This document shows, piece by piece, positions 22,661 through 31,888 of a stretch of 64,000 bases of DNA (the stretch's first letter is position 1; each line of letters starts with the position of its first letter). The stretch comes from an uncultured Ruminiclostridium sp. (GTDB taxonomy: Bacteria > Bacillota > Clostridia > Oscillospirales > Ruminococcaceae), in the NCBI GenBank assembly GCA_947623915.1, contig CANQIB010000008.1, forward strand, positions 55,705 through 119,704. Reading direction: 5' to 3'. The translations under genes and the position numbers were made by a program. A model generated the notes under the pieces. It searched no databases and was not told where the DNA came from. It saw only the letters and a program-made list of their open reading frames with translations.

Positions 22661-23476
22661 TTGGCTTTTAAGCTATTTGACTATAACAGCGCAGGCAAGG
22701 GCGTTGCCAAGCGCGGGCCAGAAAAAAAGCCTTTTTTCAAGTTTTTTGAGATATTCGGCAGAAAGTTCTGGAAGCTGATAGAGATAAACATGATCTTTGT
22801 GCTTTTTTGCATACCTGTGGTAACTTTCGGCCCCGCTCTTGCCGCCATGACTCATGTTATGAGAAAATTTATTCTTGAGCAGCCGTGCTTTGTTTTTGAG
22901 GAATTTTACACCGCGTTTAAAAAGAATTTCAAGCAGTCTTTTTTCGTCGGACTTGTAGACGTGGTGTGCATCGTATCTCTGTTTATCGTGTTTAACGCCT
23001 TTTTCGGCGCGCAAAAGATGGCTGATGAGAATTATATAATGATGTGCCTTTTCTTCGGAACGGGCGCGATAGTGTTGATGATGCACTTTTACATTTATGT
23101 GGAGATAGTCGCTTTGAACCTAAATCTCAGGGCGGTTTTGAAAAACGCGCTGTTTTTGGTGTTCCTCGGCGTAAAACGCAATTTCATAGCTTTACTGATA
23201 AATATGGTGCTGGTAACGATAATAGTGCTGTTCCTGCCTTTCTCGGCGCTGATTTTGGTATTCGCTCCGCTGTCGTTTATGTGCTTTGCAACGGTATTTA
23301 TCTGCTATCCCGTCGTTCAAAAGTACATCGTCAATCCTTATTATGAGGAGAGGGGAGAGCGCAATCCCGAATTGCCCGAAGAGCCGGACGAATCCGAGGC
23401 GGTATTCGTTGACCGCGGCGGAAGCGAGGAGGCCGTAAGGTCGGTAACAAAAACTCACGGAAAAGTTATAAAGTGA
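22661..23476 (+). CDS. YesL/DUF624-like membrane protein
   Basis: A 271-residue protein with about five or six hydrophobic helices. The stretch IEINMIFVLFCIPVVTFGPALAAM near residues 40-64 is characteristic of the DUF624 (YesL) family, whose role is unknown though members often sit beside carbohydrate transport genes. The C-terminal 40 residues are acidic (NPELPEEPDESEAVFVDRGG) and presumably cytoplasmic. The start is TTG 22661 with AAGGAG eight bases upstream. A single-gene unit with its own promoter and terminator. Confidence 0.8.
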   Translation: MAFKLFDYNSAGKGVAKRGPEKKPFFKFFEIFGRKFWKLIEINMIFVLFCIPVVTFGPALAAMTHVMRKFILEQPCFVFEEFYTAFKKNFKQSFFVGLVDVVCIVSLFIVFNAFFGAQKMADENYIMMCLFFGTGAIVLMMHFYIYVEIVALNLNLRAVLKNALFLVFLGVKRNFIALLINMVLVTIIVLFLPFSALILVFAPLSFMCFATVFICYPVVQKYIVNPYYEERGERNPELPEEPDESEAVFVDRGGSEEAVRSVTKTHGKVIK

Positions 23477-23484
23477 AAAATTTA

Positions 23485-23510
23485 CTGCCGTTCCGCCGTG
23501 AACGGCAGTT
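23485..23510 (+). terminator. terminator after the YesL-like gene
   Basis: CTGCCGTTC (23485-23493) and GAACGGCAG (23500-23508) with a 6-nt loop are followed by TTTTA. Confidence 0.75.
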
Positions 23511-23578
23511 TTATGAGCAAACGCCGCACGGTTTCGATTTTTTATGAAAAAATAGAGTTTAAATTTTATCGTTTTTAC

Positions 23579-23607
23579 TTGACATTTTTCATATTTTGTG
23601 CTATACT
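23579..23607 (+). promoter_or_regulatory. promoter of the marR-citrate synthase unit
   Basis: TTGACA (23579-23584) and TATACT (23602-23607), 17 bp apart, lie 44 bp before the MarR start. Confidence 0.85.
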
Positions 23608-23651
23608 AAAAAAGTTAACAAAAACAGCTATTTTTATTAGGAGTTTTTGAG

Positions 23652-24074
23652 ATGGATTATTACAGTCTGGCGGAGGAGTTGTTCGATGCGAGAAACAGCC
23701 GTCCGAGGATCCGACTTGACCGAACGATCTCACATTTGTTAAACGGAGAGGTCGCTATTTTGTATTTTTTAGACAAGCACGGCGGCAAGGCGTATCCCAA
23801 GGATCTGAGTGACGAGCTGGTCGTAAGTACGGCACGGGTATCCGTTTTACTGAATACTTTGGAAAAGGACGGGCTTATCAGACGTGTCCACAATAACACG
23901 GACAGCAGGCTGACTACGGTACAGCTAAACGACAGCGGACGAGAGCTTATAGACAGCCGAAGACAGCAGTTGCTCAGCTATATGTCGGATATTTTGTCCA
24001 AGCTGGGAGAAGAGGACGCCAAGGAATATGTGCGTTTGTCAAAGAAGATAAATTCGGCGGCGAACGAGCTTTGA
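23652..24074 (+). CDS. MarR family transcriptional regulator
   Basis: A 140-residue winged-helix regulator: AILYFLDKHGGKAYPKDLSD, then VSTARVSVLLNTLEKDGLI as the recognition helix, and the wing HNNTDSRLTTVQLNDSG containing the DxR motif typical of MarR proteins. It is the first gene of a likely two-gene unit with citrate synthase (38-bp gap), so it may control that gene or itself. The ligand is unknown. Confidence 0.87.
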   Translation: MDYYSLAEELFDARNSRPRIRLDRTISHLLNGEVAILYFLDKHGGKAYPKDLSDELVVSTARVSVLLNTLEKDGLIRRVHNNTDSRLTTVQLNDSGRELIDSRRQQLLSYMSDILSKLGEEDAKEYVRLSKKINSAANEL

Positions 24075-24111
24075 GGACACAGCCTGTCAGAGCGATGAAA
24101 AGGAGAGTACG

Positions 24112-25440
24112 ATGACTTACGAAACGATGTATGCTTATATAGCCGAAAAGGAGCCCTTGTGTGTTGCTCACGATACGATAGCGGACGATCTGTTTACAAA
24201 ATACGGGGTAAATCGCGGATTGCGCGACCAAAACGGCAAGGGCGTTCTTACCGGACTTACCACAATATCCGATGTGGTTTCTTTCAGGGAGGAAAACGGG
24301 GAGCGAATACCCATCGACGGCGAGCTTTGGTACAGAGGATATAACATAAAAACGCTCATTTCTAATTTGGACGGAGAATACGGCTTTGAAAAGACCGCCT
24401 ACCTGCTTATATTCGGCGAAATGCCGGATAAAACGGAGCTAGAAAATTTCAAGCGCATTTTGAGCGCTTGCCGCCGCCTGCCTAATTCGTTTACCCGCGA
24501 CGTTATCATGAAAGCGCCGACGCAGGATATAATGAATTCCATGACGCGCAGCATACTTACGCTTGCGTCTTACGACAAGGCGACGAATTCTGGCGTGTTG
24601 GCGGATTCGATAAGACAATGCCTGTTTTTGCTGTCGGTATTTCCCATGCTTGCGGTATACGGTTACCACGCATACAATCATTACAGAAATTACGCGAGTA
24701 TGTATATACACCGCCCTAATCCGCAGCTTTCCACCGCCGAGAACTTTTTGTATATGCTCCGTCCCGACGGGAAGTATACCGAGCTTGAGGCAAAAGTGCT
24801 TGATGTTGCGCTTATGCTGCATATGGAACACGGCGGCGGCAACAACTCCACCTTTACCACGCGTGTGATAACATCGTCCGGCTCGGACACCTACTCCACC
24901 ATGGCGGCGGCTATGTCCTCTTTGAAAGGACCGCGGCACGGCGGCGCAAATATCAAGGTAATGGAAATGATGCGCAATATCCGCGACAACGTTTCCGACA
25001 CCTCCAACCGTGCGGAGCTGCGCGATTATCTTTCTAAAATACTGGACAAGAAAGCGTTCGACCGTAAAGGGCTTATTTACGGCTTGGGCCATGCCGTCTA
25101 CAGTATATCCGATCCGCGTGAGGGCGTGCTGAAATCCTATGTCGAGCGGCTTGCCGAGGCAAAGGGCAGGGAAAAGGACCTTGAGCTTTACCGTAACATC
25201 GAACAGCTCGGACCTGAGCTTATCGCGGAAAAACGCAAAATATTTAAAGGCGTAAGCCCCAACGTGGATTTCTACAGCGGGTTTGTATATGAAATGCTGG
25301 GAATACCTCAGGAGCTGTTCACCCCGCTTTTTGCCATCGCACGCATAGCAGGCTGGAGCGCGCACCGTATCGAGGAGATAGTCGGCGCGGGCAAGATAAT
25401 CCGCCCCGCATATAAAAGCATAATGGAAAAATGCGAATAG
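24112..25440 (+). CDS. citrate synthase
   Basis: A 442-residue citrate synthase that condenses acetyl-CoA and oxaloacetate. It has the substrate entry segment GELWYRGYNIKTLI, catalytic His in LMLHMEHGGGNNSTF (about 240), His in YGLGHAVYSISDPR (about 325) and Asp in SPNVDFYSGFVYEM (about 386), plus PLFAIARIAGWSAHRIEE with its conserved Arg residues. The length matches gut-Clostridia type II enzymes with an extended N terminus. AAGGAGAG precedes ATG. No aconitase or isocitrate dehydrogenase gene is in the window; the usual role in such anaerobes is glutamate synthesis. Confidence 0.95.
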   Translation: MTYETMYAYIAEKEPLCVAHDTIADDLFTKYGVNRGLRDQNGKGVLTGLTTISDVVSFREENGERIPIDGELWYRGYNIKTLISNLDGEYGFEKTAYLLIFGEMPDKTELENFKRILSACRRLPNSFTRDVIMKAPTQDIMNSMTRSILTLASYDKATNSGVLADSIRQCLFLLSVFPMLAVYGYHAYNHYRNYASMYIHRPNPQLSTAENFLYMLRPDGKYTELEAKVLDVALMLHMEHGGGNNSTFTTRVITSSGSDTYSTMAAAMSSLKGPRHGGANIKVMEMMRNIRDNVSDTSNRAELRDYLSKILDKKAFDRKGLIYGLGHAVYSISDPREGVLKSYVERLAEAKGREKDLELYRNIEQLGPELIAEKRKIFKGVSPNVDFYSGFVYEMLGIPQELFTPLFAIARIAGWSAHRIEEIVGAGKIIRPAYKSIMEKCE

Positions 25441-25481
25441 CAGAGCGCTCAAACGTTTAAATATTTTTTAAATATTTAAAG

Positions 25482-25511
25482 AGGTCATCGGGTTTTCCCG
25501 ATGACCTTTTT
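25482..25511 (+). terminator. terminator after citrate synthase
   Basis: AGGTCATCGGG-tttt-CCCGATGACCT, an 11-bp perfect stem, is followed by TTTTA. Confidence 0.9.
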
Positions 25512-25564
25512 AGTGCAAAACAAAAGGAGAGGAACTAAACCTCTCCCGTTTGCAGATCTCAGCG

Positions 25565-25867
25565 TTATTCGGTAACGTCCTTTATCTTGTCCGCTATGTC
25601 CGATACGGCGTCTTTAACTGCGTCTGCCGCCTCTTCAGCCTTTTCTTCAACGTTTTCGGCTGCGTCCTCGGCTGCGTCTTCAACTTCGTCAAGGACCTCG
25701 TCGTCCTCGTCGAAGAAGGTGTCGAAATCCTCTTCGCCGTCCATGATCTCGTCAAACTTGTCGTAATCTTGGTTTTTGTCGGTTTTCTTTTTCAAATATA
25801 TACCTGCTGCTGCGGCTGCTCCGATAACCGCAAGAGCGCCGATAGCAAAACCGGTAAATGCCTTCAT
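25565..25867 (-). CDS. small membrane-anchored acidic protein (YtxH-like)
   Basis: A 100-residue protein with one N-terminal transmembrane helix (AFTGFAIGALAVIGAAAAAG) followed by Lys and a long acidic, alanine-rich region with repeats such as DAAEDAAENVEEKAEEAADA, probably an amphipathic helix or coiled coil. The architecture resembles YtxH-type stress proteins. ATG 25867 is chosen for its AAGGAAGGATGG upstream; earlier in-frame ATGs overlap that site. Monocistronic; function unknown. Confidence 0.7.
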   Translation of the reverse strand: MKAFTGFAIGALAVIGAAAAAGIYLKKKTDKNQDYDKFDEIMDGEEDFDTFFDEDDEVLDEVEDAAEDAAENVEEKAEEAADAVKDAVSDIADKIKDVTE

Positions 25868-26029
25868 ATTTTTTTCCATCCTTCCTTGCGGTTCTATGCC
25901 GCTTTGATATGCGGGAGATGCCCCGGCGTATTTTGTCGGTGTTTGCACCGAATTACTATTACTATTATACAAAATATTCTTTCCGATTTCAAGTGTTAAT
26001 ATGAATATTGAGCAAATTTAACAAATTTT

Positions 26030-26776
26030 TTATAAGTTTCCTGTGACATTCATCAATAAAGACAGCGCGGTTATAGGTGCTGTTTCGCACCTAAGTATTC
26101 GAGAACCGAGAGAAACCGCCGTTATCCCGTGTTCAAGGGCGTAATCTGCCTCCTCTTTTTCAAAGCCGCCTTCGCTGCCTATAAAAATAGAGATCTTTTT
26201 ATTCGGGAATTTCAGCGAATCGAACTTTACGCCGCCGCACTCATAAAACATCAGCGCGGTCTCGTCTTTCGCTATGCCGTTTACCGCCGAGCGAAAGTCG
26301 GTAGTCGGCATTATCTGCGGTATTTTGCCGCGTCCGCATTGTTTTGCGGCTTCATATGCTATCCTTTGAAGGCGCACCAGCTTTTTTGCGGAGCTTTTTT
26401 CGTCAGGTCGCGATACGCAGCGTTTTGAAATAAACGGAACTACCCGCGCCGCGCCAAGCTCGGTCGCTTTTTGCACTATAAATTCCAGCTTGTCCGATTT
26501 TGGCAGCGCTTGGAACAACGTTACCTCGATATCCGGTTCGGCGTCGTTTTTTCGGCGTTCGATAACGGAAAAAACAGCGTTCTCGCCGCGCGGAAACTCC
26601 AGCAGCTCGCAAAGAAAGTCTGTGCCCGCTCCGTCGCAGATGACCGCCTTGTCGCCGCTTTTCATTCTCAGCACCGACGTGATGTGCTTTGTATCCTCGG
26701 CGCTTACATAAATCTTGTTTTCGTCTGCCGTTTCCGAAAAAAAGCGGGGCAGCCGCCATCTTTCAATATAGTTCAT
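26030..26776 (-). CDS. rsmE: 16S rRNA m3U1498 methyltransferase
   Basis: A 248-residue SPOUT-class methyltransferase that modifies U1498 of 16S rRNA. It has an N-terminal PUA-like part (MNYIERWRLPRFF, then HITSVLRMKSGDKAVICDG) and a C-terminal trefoil-knot domain with FQALPKSDKLEFIVQKATEL near residue 87, IFIGSEGGFEKEEAD near 190 and the SAM-binding LGSRILRCETAPITAL near 222. It is the last gene of the gls24-fakA-recG-rsmE run. Confidence 0.94.
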   Translation of the reverse strand: MNYIERWRLPRFFSETADENKIYVSAEDTKHITSVLRMKSGDKAVICDGAGTDFLCELLEFPRGENAVFSVIERRKNDAEPDIEVTLFQALPKSDKLEFIVQKATELGAARVVPFISKRCVSRPDEKSSAKKLVRLQRIAYEAAKQCGRGKIPQIMPTTDFRSAVNGIAKDETALMFYECGGVKFDSLKFPNKKISIFIGSEGGFEKEEADYALEHGITAVSLGSRILRCETAPITALSLLMNVTGNL

Positions 26777-26809
26777 ATAATCTAAAACTCCTGTACATAA
26801 TTTGGCGGT

Positions 26810-28837
26810 TCAGGCGCTGAAGCAATCCGAAAACAGCTCGTCCACCATCGCTTTAAGCTCCGCATTATGCGCGGACGCAAGCCTCGGATCGTCTTTCAGG
26901 ACCTTTTCCGCCGCTATGCGCGTTTCGTCCAGTATCGCAAGGTCGGTGCAAATATCCGCTATTTTAAGCGGCGGCAGACCGTGCTGTTTGCTGCCGAAGA
27001 AATCGCCGGGGCCTCTCAATTTAAGATCCTCGTTGGCTATCTCAAATCCGTCCGAGGTTTTTATCATGGTATCTATGCGGGCTTTGGTAAAATCGCTTTT
27101 GCTGTCGGTGACAAGGATACAATGGGATTGCTCGCTGCCTCTGCCGACTCTTCCTCTGAGCTGATGAAGCTGTGACAGTCCGAACTGTTCAGCGTTTTCT
27201 ATTATCATGACCACCGCGTTCGGCACGTCCACGCCTACCTCGATAACGGTGGTGGATACCAACACCTTATATTCTCCGCTTTTAAAGCGGCGCATAACTT
27301 CGTCTTTATCGGATTGTTTCATCTTGCCGTGCAGCAGTCCCGTAGGCACATCTTTAAGACAGGTCTTTTGCAAATGCTCCAGATACTGCACCGCGCCGGT
27401 CTTTTCGCTTACCCCTTCTTCCACCAACGGACAAACGATATATGACTGGAAACCGTTTTGTGCATATTTTAAAACAAACCTGTACAATCTTTCATGATAG
27501 CTGCTGTCCACGCCGTATGTTCTTACGGGAAGTCTGCCTTTAGGCATTTCGTCAAGCGTCGATATATCCAAGTCGCCGTATATTATCATACCTAAAGTCC
27601 TCGGTATTGGGGTAGCGGACATTATCAGCGTGTGCGGGTCTTTTCCCTTATCCGAAAGGGCGGCGCGCTGTCCAACGCCGAAACGGTGCTGCTCGTCCGC
27701 TATGACCAGTCCGAGATTCGAAAACACGGTGTCCTTTTGTATGAGCGCCTGTGTTCCTACCGCAATATCCGCCTCGCCTAAGGCTATCTCGCCGCGAATT
27801 TTCTTCTTTTGTGCCGCCGTCGCAGAGCCTGTTAGCAGCACTACCTTTACTCCGAGCGGCTCAAGAAACTCCGAAAGCGTCTTGTGGTGCTGTGCCGCAA
27901 GTATCTCGGTAGGCGCCATGAGAGTGGACTGCATACCGTTAAGATACGCAAAATAGCACAGCGCCGCGGCTACCGCCGTTTTTCCCGAGCCGACGTCGCC
28001 CTGCAATAAGCGGTTCATCGGAGCGCTGCCGGTCATATCCTTAACACATTCCCCGATGGCGCGTTTTTGCGCGCCGGTCAGCTCAAACGGCAGCGACTCA
28101 AAATACGGGGCTAGGCTTTTTCTTTTCATGCTTGCGCCGGTGAGCCTTTTCTTGCGGTTTTTCATCGACCTCAGCCCAAGCTGTAAGATAAACAGCTCCT
28201 CAAAGGTCAGCCGCCGCTTTGCAAGCTCGTATTCGCCGACGGTGCGCGGAAAGTGTATCATTCTAAGCGCGTCGTTAAACCCTAACAGTCGATTTTCCGC
28301 CATGATGTCCTCGCTCAGCCGTTCGGCGAAAACGTTGCCGCTAAGCGCGTTCCTGATATATACGGACATCATGTTGTGGGTAAGCCCGTGAGTAAGGTTA
28401 TAGCGGGGGAGGAGCGTGCCGCTTTTCTCCGCCTCGATAATTATCGGAGAGTTCATCTCCCTGCGTATGAAATTTCCGCCCGCTTTTCCGTAAAAACAAT
28501 ATTCCTCTCCGACTTTTAGCCGCTGAAAGGAATATATCGTATTAAAAAAGACAACGAGCATATCGCCCGTACCGTCGCTGACGAGCGCTCTGTATACGGC
28601 TATTTTGCCGTGGTACGGCGCTAACTTTCCGATCACCTTCGCTTTTACCACACAGTATGTGTCCTGCGGAGCGTCCTCGACGGTCACCGTATCGTTGAAA
28701 TCTATGTAGCCTCGAGGATAATGCGTAACAAGGTCGTATACCGTGTATATCCCCAGCTTGTTGAGCATTTTTGCGCGCTTTTCGCCTATCCCTTTTACAT
28801 AGCATACGTCGGTGCTTTTGGGGTCTTTAATGAGCAT
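26810..28837 (-). CDS. recG: ATP-dependent DNA helicase RecG
   Basis: A 675-residue superfamily 2 helicase that remodels stalled forks and Holliday junctions. The N-terminal wedge domain contains VTHYPRGYIDF and an OB-fold. Motor motifs are LLQGDVGSGKTAVA (Walker A, about residue 285), IADEQHRFGVGQR (DEQH box, about 385), the TATPIPRTLGM segment, and the C-terminal QLHQLRGRVGRGSEQSHC with its regulatory arginines. Full length for the family. It lies directly downstream of fakA as in other Firmicutes. Confidence 0.96.
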   Translation of the reverse strand: MLIKDPKSTDVCYVKGIGEKRAKMLNKLGIYTVYDLVTHYPRGYIDFNDTVTVEDAPQDTYCVVKAKVIGKLAPYHGKIAVYRALVSDGTGDMLVVFFNTIYSFQRLKVGEEYCFYGKAGGNFIRREMNSPIIIEAEKSGTLLPRYNLTHGLTHNMMSVYIRNALSGNVFAERLSEDIMAENRLLGFNDALRMIHFPRTVGEYELAKRRLTFEELFILQLGLRSMKNRKKRLTGASMKRKSLAPYFESLPFELTGAQKRAIGECVKDMTGSAPMNRLLQGDVGSGKTAVAAALCYFAYLNGMQSTLMAPTEILAAQHHKTLSEFLEPLGVKVVLLTGSATAAQKKKIRGEIALGEADIAVGTQALIQKDTVFSNLGLVIADEQHRFGVGQRAALSDKGKDPHTLIMSATPIPRTLGMIIYGDLDISTLDEMPKGRLPVRTYGVDSSYHERLYRFVLKYAQNGFQSYIVCPLVEEGVSEKTGAVQYLEHLQKTCLKDVPTGLLHGKMKQSDKDEVMRRFKSGEYKVLVSTTVIEVGVDVPNAVVMIIENAEQFGLSQLHQLRGRVGRGSEQSHCILVTDSKSDFTKARIDTMIKTSDGFEIANEDLKLRGPGDFFGSKQHGLPPLKIADICTDLAILDETRIAAEKVLKDDPRLASAHNAELKAMVDELFSDCFSA

Positions 28838-28838
28838 A

Positions 28839-30473
28839 TCATTCCACCGAAATTATATAATAATATACCGGCTGTCCTCCGTTTACCAAAACTATCTCAA
28901 TGTCGCCGCTTATTTTGGCTCTCAGCTGCTCGAACGCCGCCTGCGCCGTTTCGTCGGTAACGTCGCTGCCGTATATAACGGTAATGTAGGAGGAACCGGA
29001 CTTCAGCAGCTTTCTTGTCAGCTTTATAAGCGCTTTGGTAACGTCACGCTCCACAAAGGAGAGCTTGCCGTTTTCCATAGCGAGTATCTCGCCTTTTTTT
29101 ATCTCCTTGCCCTCAAAATCGCTGTCCCTTACCGCAAACGTTATCGAGCCTGAGCCGACGTTATCAAATGCGGCGGTCATTCCCACGCCGTTTGCCTTGA
29201 AATCGGCGGTCTCGTCAAACGCAAGCATGGCGGCTATGCCCTGAGGTATAGTCCTTGTCTGCAATACCGTAACGTTGCGGTCGGTCAGCTTTACCGCCTG
29301 TTCCGCCGCCATGATGATATTTTTGTTGTTGGGCAGTACGAAAATGTTATGCGCGGGCGTCGCGTTGACAGCCTCAAGTATATCCTCGGTCGAGGGATTC
29401 ATCGTTTGACCGCCGCGCACTATTATATCCGTTCCAAGATCTTTAAACAGAGCCTCCAGCCCGCTGCCGGAGCAGACCGATACGAATCCGAACTCTTTTT
29501 CGGGCTTTGCGGGCGCAAGACGCTGCTCGCGCTTCATTTGTGCCTTTGCCGCAGCGCCCTTGTGCTGCTCCTTCATGTTTTCAATCTTCAGGTTTGTGAG
29601 CGAACCGTATAAAATGCCTTCTTCCAGCGCCTTGCCGGGGTGCTCGGTGTGACAATGCACCTTGATGATATTGTCGTCCTCTACCACTACCACGCTGTCC
29701 CCGATGGATTCAAGAAATGCGCGCAGCTTTATCGCGTCGGCGGACGCGCCTTTCTTTGAAATGATAAATTCTGTGCAGTAGGTGTATTCTATATCCGCCT
29801 CATATGAGCCTGCCGCGTTGGGAACGACGGTGTTTTCTTTGGCTTTTTCGGTGAGTGATTCGATGATGATACCGTTTTTTATTACCGACGCCATGCCGCT
29901 GAGTATGATATAATATCCCATTCCTCCTGCGTCCACGACTCCCGCCTTTTTAAGAACGGGGAGCATATCGGGGGTCTTATCCAGAGTGTCTTTAGCGGCT
30001 TCGAGAAGTATATCGAACAGCTCGGAGAAGTCCTCCGTTTCGCTTTGCGCCGCCTTTTCCTGCGCGACTCTCGCTACCGTCAGCATCGTGCCTTCGGTAG
30101 GCTTCATCACGGATTTATAAGCGGCGTTTACGCCCATTTTCATAGCGTCGCAGTATTCCTTGACCGTGACCTCTTTTTTACCCGCAAGTCCTTTGGAAAG
30201 TCCTCTGAACAACAGGGAAAGGATAACGCCGGAATTTCCTCTTGCGCCTCTGAGCATAGCCCCTGCCGCGGTTTTCGCCACTTCCTCTACCGTTGCGGTA
30301 TCCGCCGTTGCGGAAAGCTCCGGCAGCGCATTTTTAATGGTCATGGACATATTTGTGCCGGTATCTCCGTCGGGAACGGGGAATACGTTTAGCTCGTCCA
30401 CGCTTTCACGGTTGTTTTGAATATTGTTTGCTCCGGAGATTATCGCATCTCTGAGCGTTTTGCCGTTCATCAT
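28839..30473 (-). CDS. fakA: fatty acid kinase catalytic subunit-like (DAK2 domain)
   Basis: A 544-residue YloV/FakA-type protein. The N-terminal DhaL/DAK2 domain has the nucleotide-Mg site VFPVPDGDTGTNM (about residues 29-41) and RGARGNSGVILS near 96. The middle domain contains VDAGGMGYYIILSG, and the C-terminal part (VNATPAHNIFVLPNNKNIIM) resembles the FakB-binding region. In Gram-positive bacteria FakA with FakB phosphorylates exogenous fatty acids for phospholipid synthesis. The order Gls24-FakA-RecG is conserved in Firmicutes. No fakB gene is in this window. Confidence 0.9.
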   Translation of the reverse strand: MMNGKTLRDAIISGANNIQNNRESVDELNVFPVPDGDTGTNMSMTIKNALPELSATADTATVEEVAKTAAGAMLRGARGNSGVILSLLFRGLSKGLAGKKEVTVKEYCDAMKMGVNAAYKSVMKPTEGTMLTVARVAQEKAAQSETEDFSELFDILLEAAKDTLDKTPDMLPVLKKAGVVDAGGMGYYIILSGMASVIKNGIIIESLTEKAKENTVVPNAAGSYEADIEYTYCTEFIISKKGASADAIKLRAFLESIGDSVVVVEDDNIIKVHCHTEHPGKALEEGILYGSLTNLKIENMKEQHKGAAAKAQMKREQRLAPAKPEKEFGFVSVCSGSGLEALFKDLGTDIIVRGGQTMNPSTEDILEAVNATPAHNIFVLPNNKNIIMAAEQAVKLTDRNVTVLQTRTIPQGIAAMLAFDETADFKANGVGMTAAFDNVGSGSITFAVRDSDFEGKEIKKGEILAMENGKLSFVERDVTKALIKLTRKLLKSGSSYITVIYGSDVTDETAQAAFEQLRAKISGDIEIVLVNGGQPVYYYIISVE

Positions 30474-30526
30474 CTGTTTTTTTCTCTCCTGTAAATTATA
30501 TTATGCGCCGGCAGCGGCGGGTTATT

Positions 30527-30904
30527 TTATACCTTGACCGAATCTACATATACGTTCACTTTGTCAACGCTGAGTCCCGTTTCGTCCTCGACAACAAAGC
30601 GCACTTTATGCACTATGCTTTTTACTATTGTGGATACGTTGACTCCGTACATTACGGAAATATGCAGGTCGATATACAGCTTGCTGTTTTTGTATCTGAC
30701 GGTAACGCCCTTTTCCGACAGCACCGTCTTATCGGCGAGCTTTTTAATGAACGGTATCGGTAGCTTTTCAATAAAATTCTGCTTAACGTCGCCCGCGTTC
30801 ATATCGACGACGCCAAAGCATTGTGTTACCGTTCCGCCTATAAGCGAATAAAAGAACTGCTTTGAATAATTGACCGTACCTAAGTGGGTTTTAATGTCTA
30901 TCAT
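30527..30904 (-). CDS. Asp23/Gls24 family protein (YloU-like)
   Basis: A 125-residue protein of the alkaline-shock family, with alternating strands and helices: VNYSKQFFYSLIGGTVTQCF, YIDLHISVMYGVNVSTIVKS and the end DKVNVYVDSVKV. Members are soluble or membrane-associated and linked to envelope stress or membrane lipid supply. Its constant place just before fakA supports a role in lipid metabolism. ATG 30904 follows AAAGGAAA. Confidence 0.88.
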   Translation of the reverse strand: MIDIKTHLGTVNYSKQFFYSLIGGTVTQCFGVVDMNAGDVKQNFIEKLPIPFIKKLADKTVLSEKGVTVRYKNSKLYIDLHISVMYGVNVSTIVKSIVHKVRFVVEDETGLSVDKVNVYVDSVKV

Positions 30905-30960
30905 ATTATTTCCTTTCCGCTTTTTGGGAAAAAGCCGCTGAAAAATATCACATTTATTAA

Positions 30961-30989
30961 ATTATACATTATTGCTCCGAAAAATTCAA
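30961..30989 (-). promoter_or_regulatory. promoter of the gls24-fakA-recG-rsmE operon
   Basis: Minus-strand TTGAAT (30984-30989) and TATAAT (30961-30966) with 17-bp spacing lie about 57 bp before the first gene. Confidence 0.75.
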
Positions 30990-31009
30990 GAGCCGAACGA
31001 CAAAAAGAA

Positions 31010-31888
31010 CTATTTAAAAAGCAGCACTCCGTCGGGGACCGGTCGGCAGACAAAAGCCGAGGGATATTCCGTACATAGCACGGCGCACGCCGTATTTGCG
31101 GCGGCTGCGTCGTCAAATATCCCGTATATCACGCTGCCGCTGCCGGTAAGCTCGGCGTTGAGCGCCCCCAGCTGCATAAGTCTTTGCTTTATCCGTAATA
31201 TCCTGCCGTCGTTATGCAGCAGGGTAAAAATATTGTATATCCCGTCGCAGCACGCCGCTATGCCGTTACGCTCCAGCCTTTCGCAAAAATCCTCAAAACC
31301 TTTGTTAGCGGGAACGGGGGAGCGGTCGTACAGCTTATACGCGTCGGCGGTGGAGCATTTAAAATCCGGCCTGACGCATACAAAAAAACAATCGCTTTGC
31401 ACTTTAGGCTTTTTGAAAGGGTCGTTTGACATTACCGTGCCGCCGAGTATACAAAGTCCTACGTCCGCGCCTACGGTATCGCCTATCCGACACAGAGTTT
31501 CGGCAGGATAGCTTGTGCCGAGCAGGTAGTTCAGCGCGCAGATGACCGCCGCCGCGTCGACGGACGAACCGCCCATACCGCCCATTATCGGTATCCTTTT
31601 TTTAACGGAAATATGTATCTCCGCGTTGATCCCCGCCTCTTTTGTAAAGGCTTTTGCGGCTTTATACGCGGTGTTGCGCCCGTCGGTCGGCAGCTCGGCG
31701 TTGTCGCAGGTGATACGGCAGTAAAATCCGTCGGCTCTTTGTACGCCGACCGTTACCGTATCGGACAGGCTGACGCTTTGCGTTACATTGTTCAGCTTGT
31801 GAAAGCCGTTCGGCAGTACGCCGGTAATATCCAGAAAAAGATTCAGCTTTGCAAAGCATTGCGCGGTCACGGTCGCAAGAGCGCTCAT
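31010..31888 (-). CDS. ispE: 4-diphosphocytidyl-2-C-methyl-D-erythritol kinase
   Basis: A 292-residue GHMP kinase of the non-mevalonate isoprenoid pathway. It begins AQCFAKLNLFLDITGVLPNG, the AKxNLxL motif of IspE. The ATP-binding loop IMGGMGGSSVDAAAVICALN lies near residue 95 and ELTGSGSVIYGIF is the third GHMP motif. It is the last gene of a PHP-lrp-aminotransferase-ispE run, overlapping the aminotransferase stop by 4 bp. Confidence 0.94.
   Translation of the reverse strand: MSALATVTAQCFAKLNLFLDITGVLPNGFHKLNNVTQSVSLSDTVTVGVQRADGFYCRITCDNAELPTDGRNTAYKAAKAFTKEAGINAEIHISVKKRIPIMGGMGGSSVDAAAVICALNYLLGTSYPAETLCRIGDTVGADVGLCILGGTVMSNDPFKKPKVQSDCFFVCVRPDFKCSTADAYKLYDRSPVPANKGFEDFCERLERNGIAACCDGIYNIFTLLHNDGRILRIKQRLMQLGALNAELTGSGSVIYGIFDDAAAANTACAVLCTEYPSAFVCRPVPDGVLLFK

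Noticed and set aside
24439..25452. 337-residue minus-strand open frame opposite citrate synthase
   Set aside because: Antisense shadow with His/Tyr/Arg-rich composition; citrate synthase is unambiguous.
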